Assembly (NCBI GenBank): GCA_025454405.1
Contig: JALOON010000001.1
Location: 143,371 to 207,370, forward strand
Length of the DNA: 64,000 nucleotides
From: Oscillatoriaceae cyanobacterium Prado104
Lineage (GTDB): Bacteria; Cyanobacteriota; Cyanobacteriia; Cyanobacteriales; Microcoleaceae
Reading direction: 5' to 3'
The notes under the pieces were generated by a model. That model saw only the letters and a program-made list of their open reading frames with translations. It ran no database searches and was not told the origin of the DNA. Of this stretch, positions 63,659 to 64,000 are shown in pieces. How positions within the stretch are numbered: position 1 is the stretch's first letter; each line of letters starts with the position of its first letter. Position numbers and translations under genes: made by a program.

Positions 63659-63799
63659 CTATTTCTTTTTCCGCTTAGCCTCATTTAACCGCCTGCGATC
63701 GCGCCAGTCAATCGCCGTCAAATAAGCGACACCGCCAGTAACAGTTACCAGCATTGCAAACGCCACAAAAATCAAAAGATTAACAAAATTAAATTCCAT
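63659..63799 (-). CDS. 46-residue single-helix membrane protein
   Basis: ATG at 63799 with AGGA six to nine bases upstream; stop TAG at 63659. The product starts MEFNFVNLLIFVAFAMLVTV, a transmembrane helix that continues to about residue 29 (TGGVAYLTAI), and ends in a strongly charged tail (DWRDRRRLNEAKRKKK), so the C terminus should face the cytoplasm or stroma side. It has the look of a small subunit of a photosynthetic or respiratory membrane complex, but I cannot name it. The SD and a strong terminator support that it is real. Confidence 0.72.
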   Translation of the reverse strand: MEFNFVNLLIFVAFAMLVTVTGGVAYLTAIDWRDRRRLNEAKRKKK

Positions 63800-63839
63800 A
63801 GCCCTTCCTACAAAACTTGGTAATTGGTAATTAGTAAGG

Positions 63840-63917
63840 AGTTTTGAGTTTTAAATTGTGAGTTTTGAGTATTGACAGTTCCTAATTCAAAACTCAAAAC
63901 TCAAAACTGAGAACTCC
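63840..63917. repeat. STRR: GAGTTTT / AAAACTC heptamers, inverted pair
   Basis: GAGTTTTGAGTTTTAAATT on the left and AAACTCAAAACTCAAAACTG on the right are heptamer tracts in opposite orientation, giving a long hairpin between the two minus-strand genes. Confidence 0.8.
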
Positions 63918-63927
63918 CGAACAACTA

Positions 63928-64000
63928 TCAACTGACTGCTGGTAACTCTTCTAAGATTGTAAACCGAACGTGATTGATTGCCAGCGTACCCACAGAAACC
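63928..64000 (-). CDS. C-terminal fragment of an unidentified protein (cut by window edge)
   Basis: On the minus strand the frame from 63999 down to the TGA at 63928-63930 reads VSVGTLAINHVRFTILEELP and ends AVS. It looks like a real C terminus with alternating strand pattern; the family cannot be named from 24 residues. The stop codon again lies next to a TTGATAG-type repeat. Confidence 0.45.
   Translation of the reverse strand, partial: VSVGTLAINHVRFTILEELPAVS

Overview
The window looks like chromosomal DNA of a filamentous cyanobacterium, probably of the Microcoleus/Oscillatoria/Phormidium type. The HIP1 octamer GCGATCGC is very frequent. Several genes are cyanobacterial or plastid-related: ycf23 (DUF561), ycf46, a GUN4-domain kinase, a Mg-type hemB, DUF2301, DUF2470 and a CcbP-like protein. 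Spacers are packed with heptameric short tandem repeats (STRR) and at least six families of small palindromic repeats. I see no rRNA, tRNA, CRISPR array, intact insertion sequence or prophage. The exact genus is inference.

Layout. 1-12.5 kb: the tail of an unidentified gene, a response regulator, sbcC, a Fur-boxed small ORF, a Crp-type regulator, hemB behind a second Fur box, a Uma2 protein, an orphan antitoxin, an aminotransferase/aminopeptidase P pair and a vapBC pair framed by HIP1-type repeats. 12.5-19 kb: a 1405-residue RTX protein with a lipase-like core, and a STAND NTPase preceded by 9-bp iterons. 19-27.6 kb: carbohydrate metabolism, with glucokinase, a debranching-type glucosidase, treZ and treY (maltodextrin to trehalose). 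27.7-34.2 kb: dprA, a DUF218 protein, a DUF2301 membrane protein, a CcbP-like protein, ycf23, a creatininase-family protein and a WGxxGxxG secreted protein.

34.6-41.4 kb is a minus-strand cluster: NodU/CmcH-type carbamoyltransferase, SxtJ-like membrane protein, a 54-residue SxtK/DUF5989-like peptide, a GDSL hydrolase and two SGNH-like paralogues. The first four genes have the same types and order as sxtI-J-K-L of saxitoxin clusters, but no saxitoxin core gene is present, so a role in carbamoylating or trimming another (perhaps surface) product is more likely. 41.6-55 kb: a zinc-ribbon membrane protein, folK, a NUDIX hydrolase, photolyase, a kinase-GUN4 fusion, a HigA-like orphan, DUF2470, ycf46, a secreted SH3-like protein, a small LuxR-type pair, an epoxide-hydrolase-like protein and a PBP4-type carboxypeptidase. 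55-64 kb: a Tat-exported aldo/keto reductase; a two-gene unit of an OLD-like ATPase plus a protein with a PD-(D/E)XK-like D...ELK signature, followed by a decayed partial copy of the second gene; two large sensor kinases; and a 46-residue membrane protein with its own terminator.

A theme across the window is intrusion of repeats into gene ends. Heptamer tracts lie directly before several start codons and supply several stop codons. In the carbamoyltransferase a palindromic repeat has become an in-frame 13-residue tandem repeat. The best candidates for new biology are the ATPase/nuclease-like pair at 56.7-58.6 kb, the sxtIJKL-like module, and the nested palindrome at 31.4-31.6 kb.
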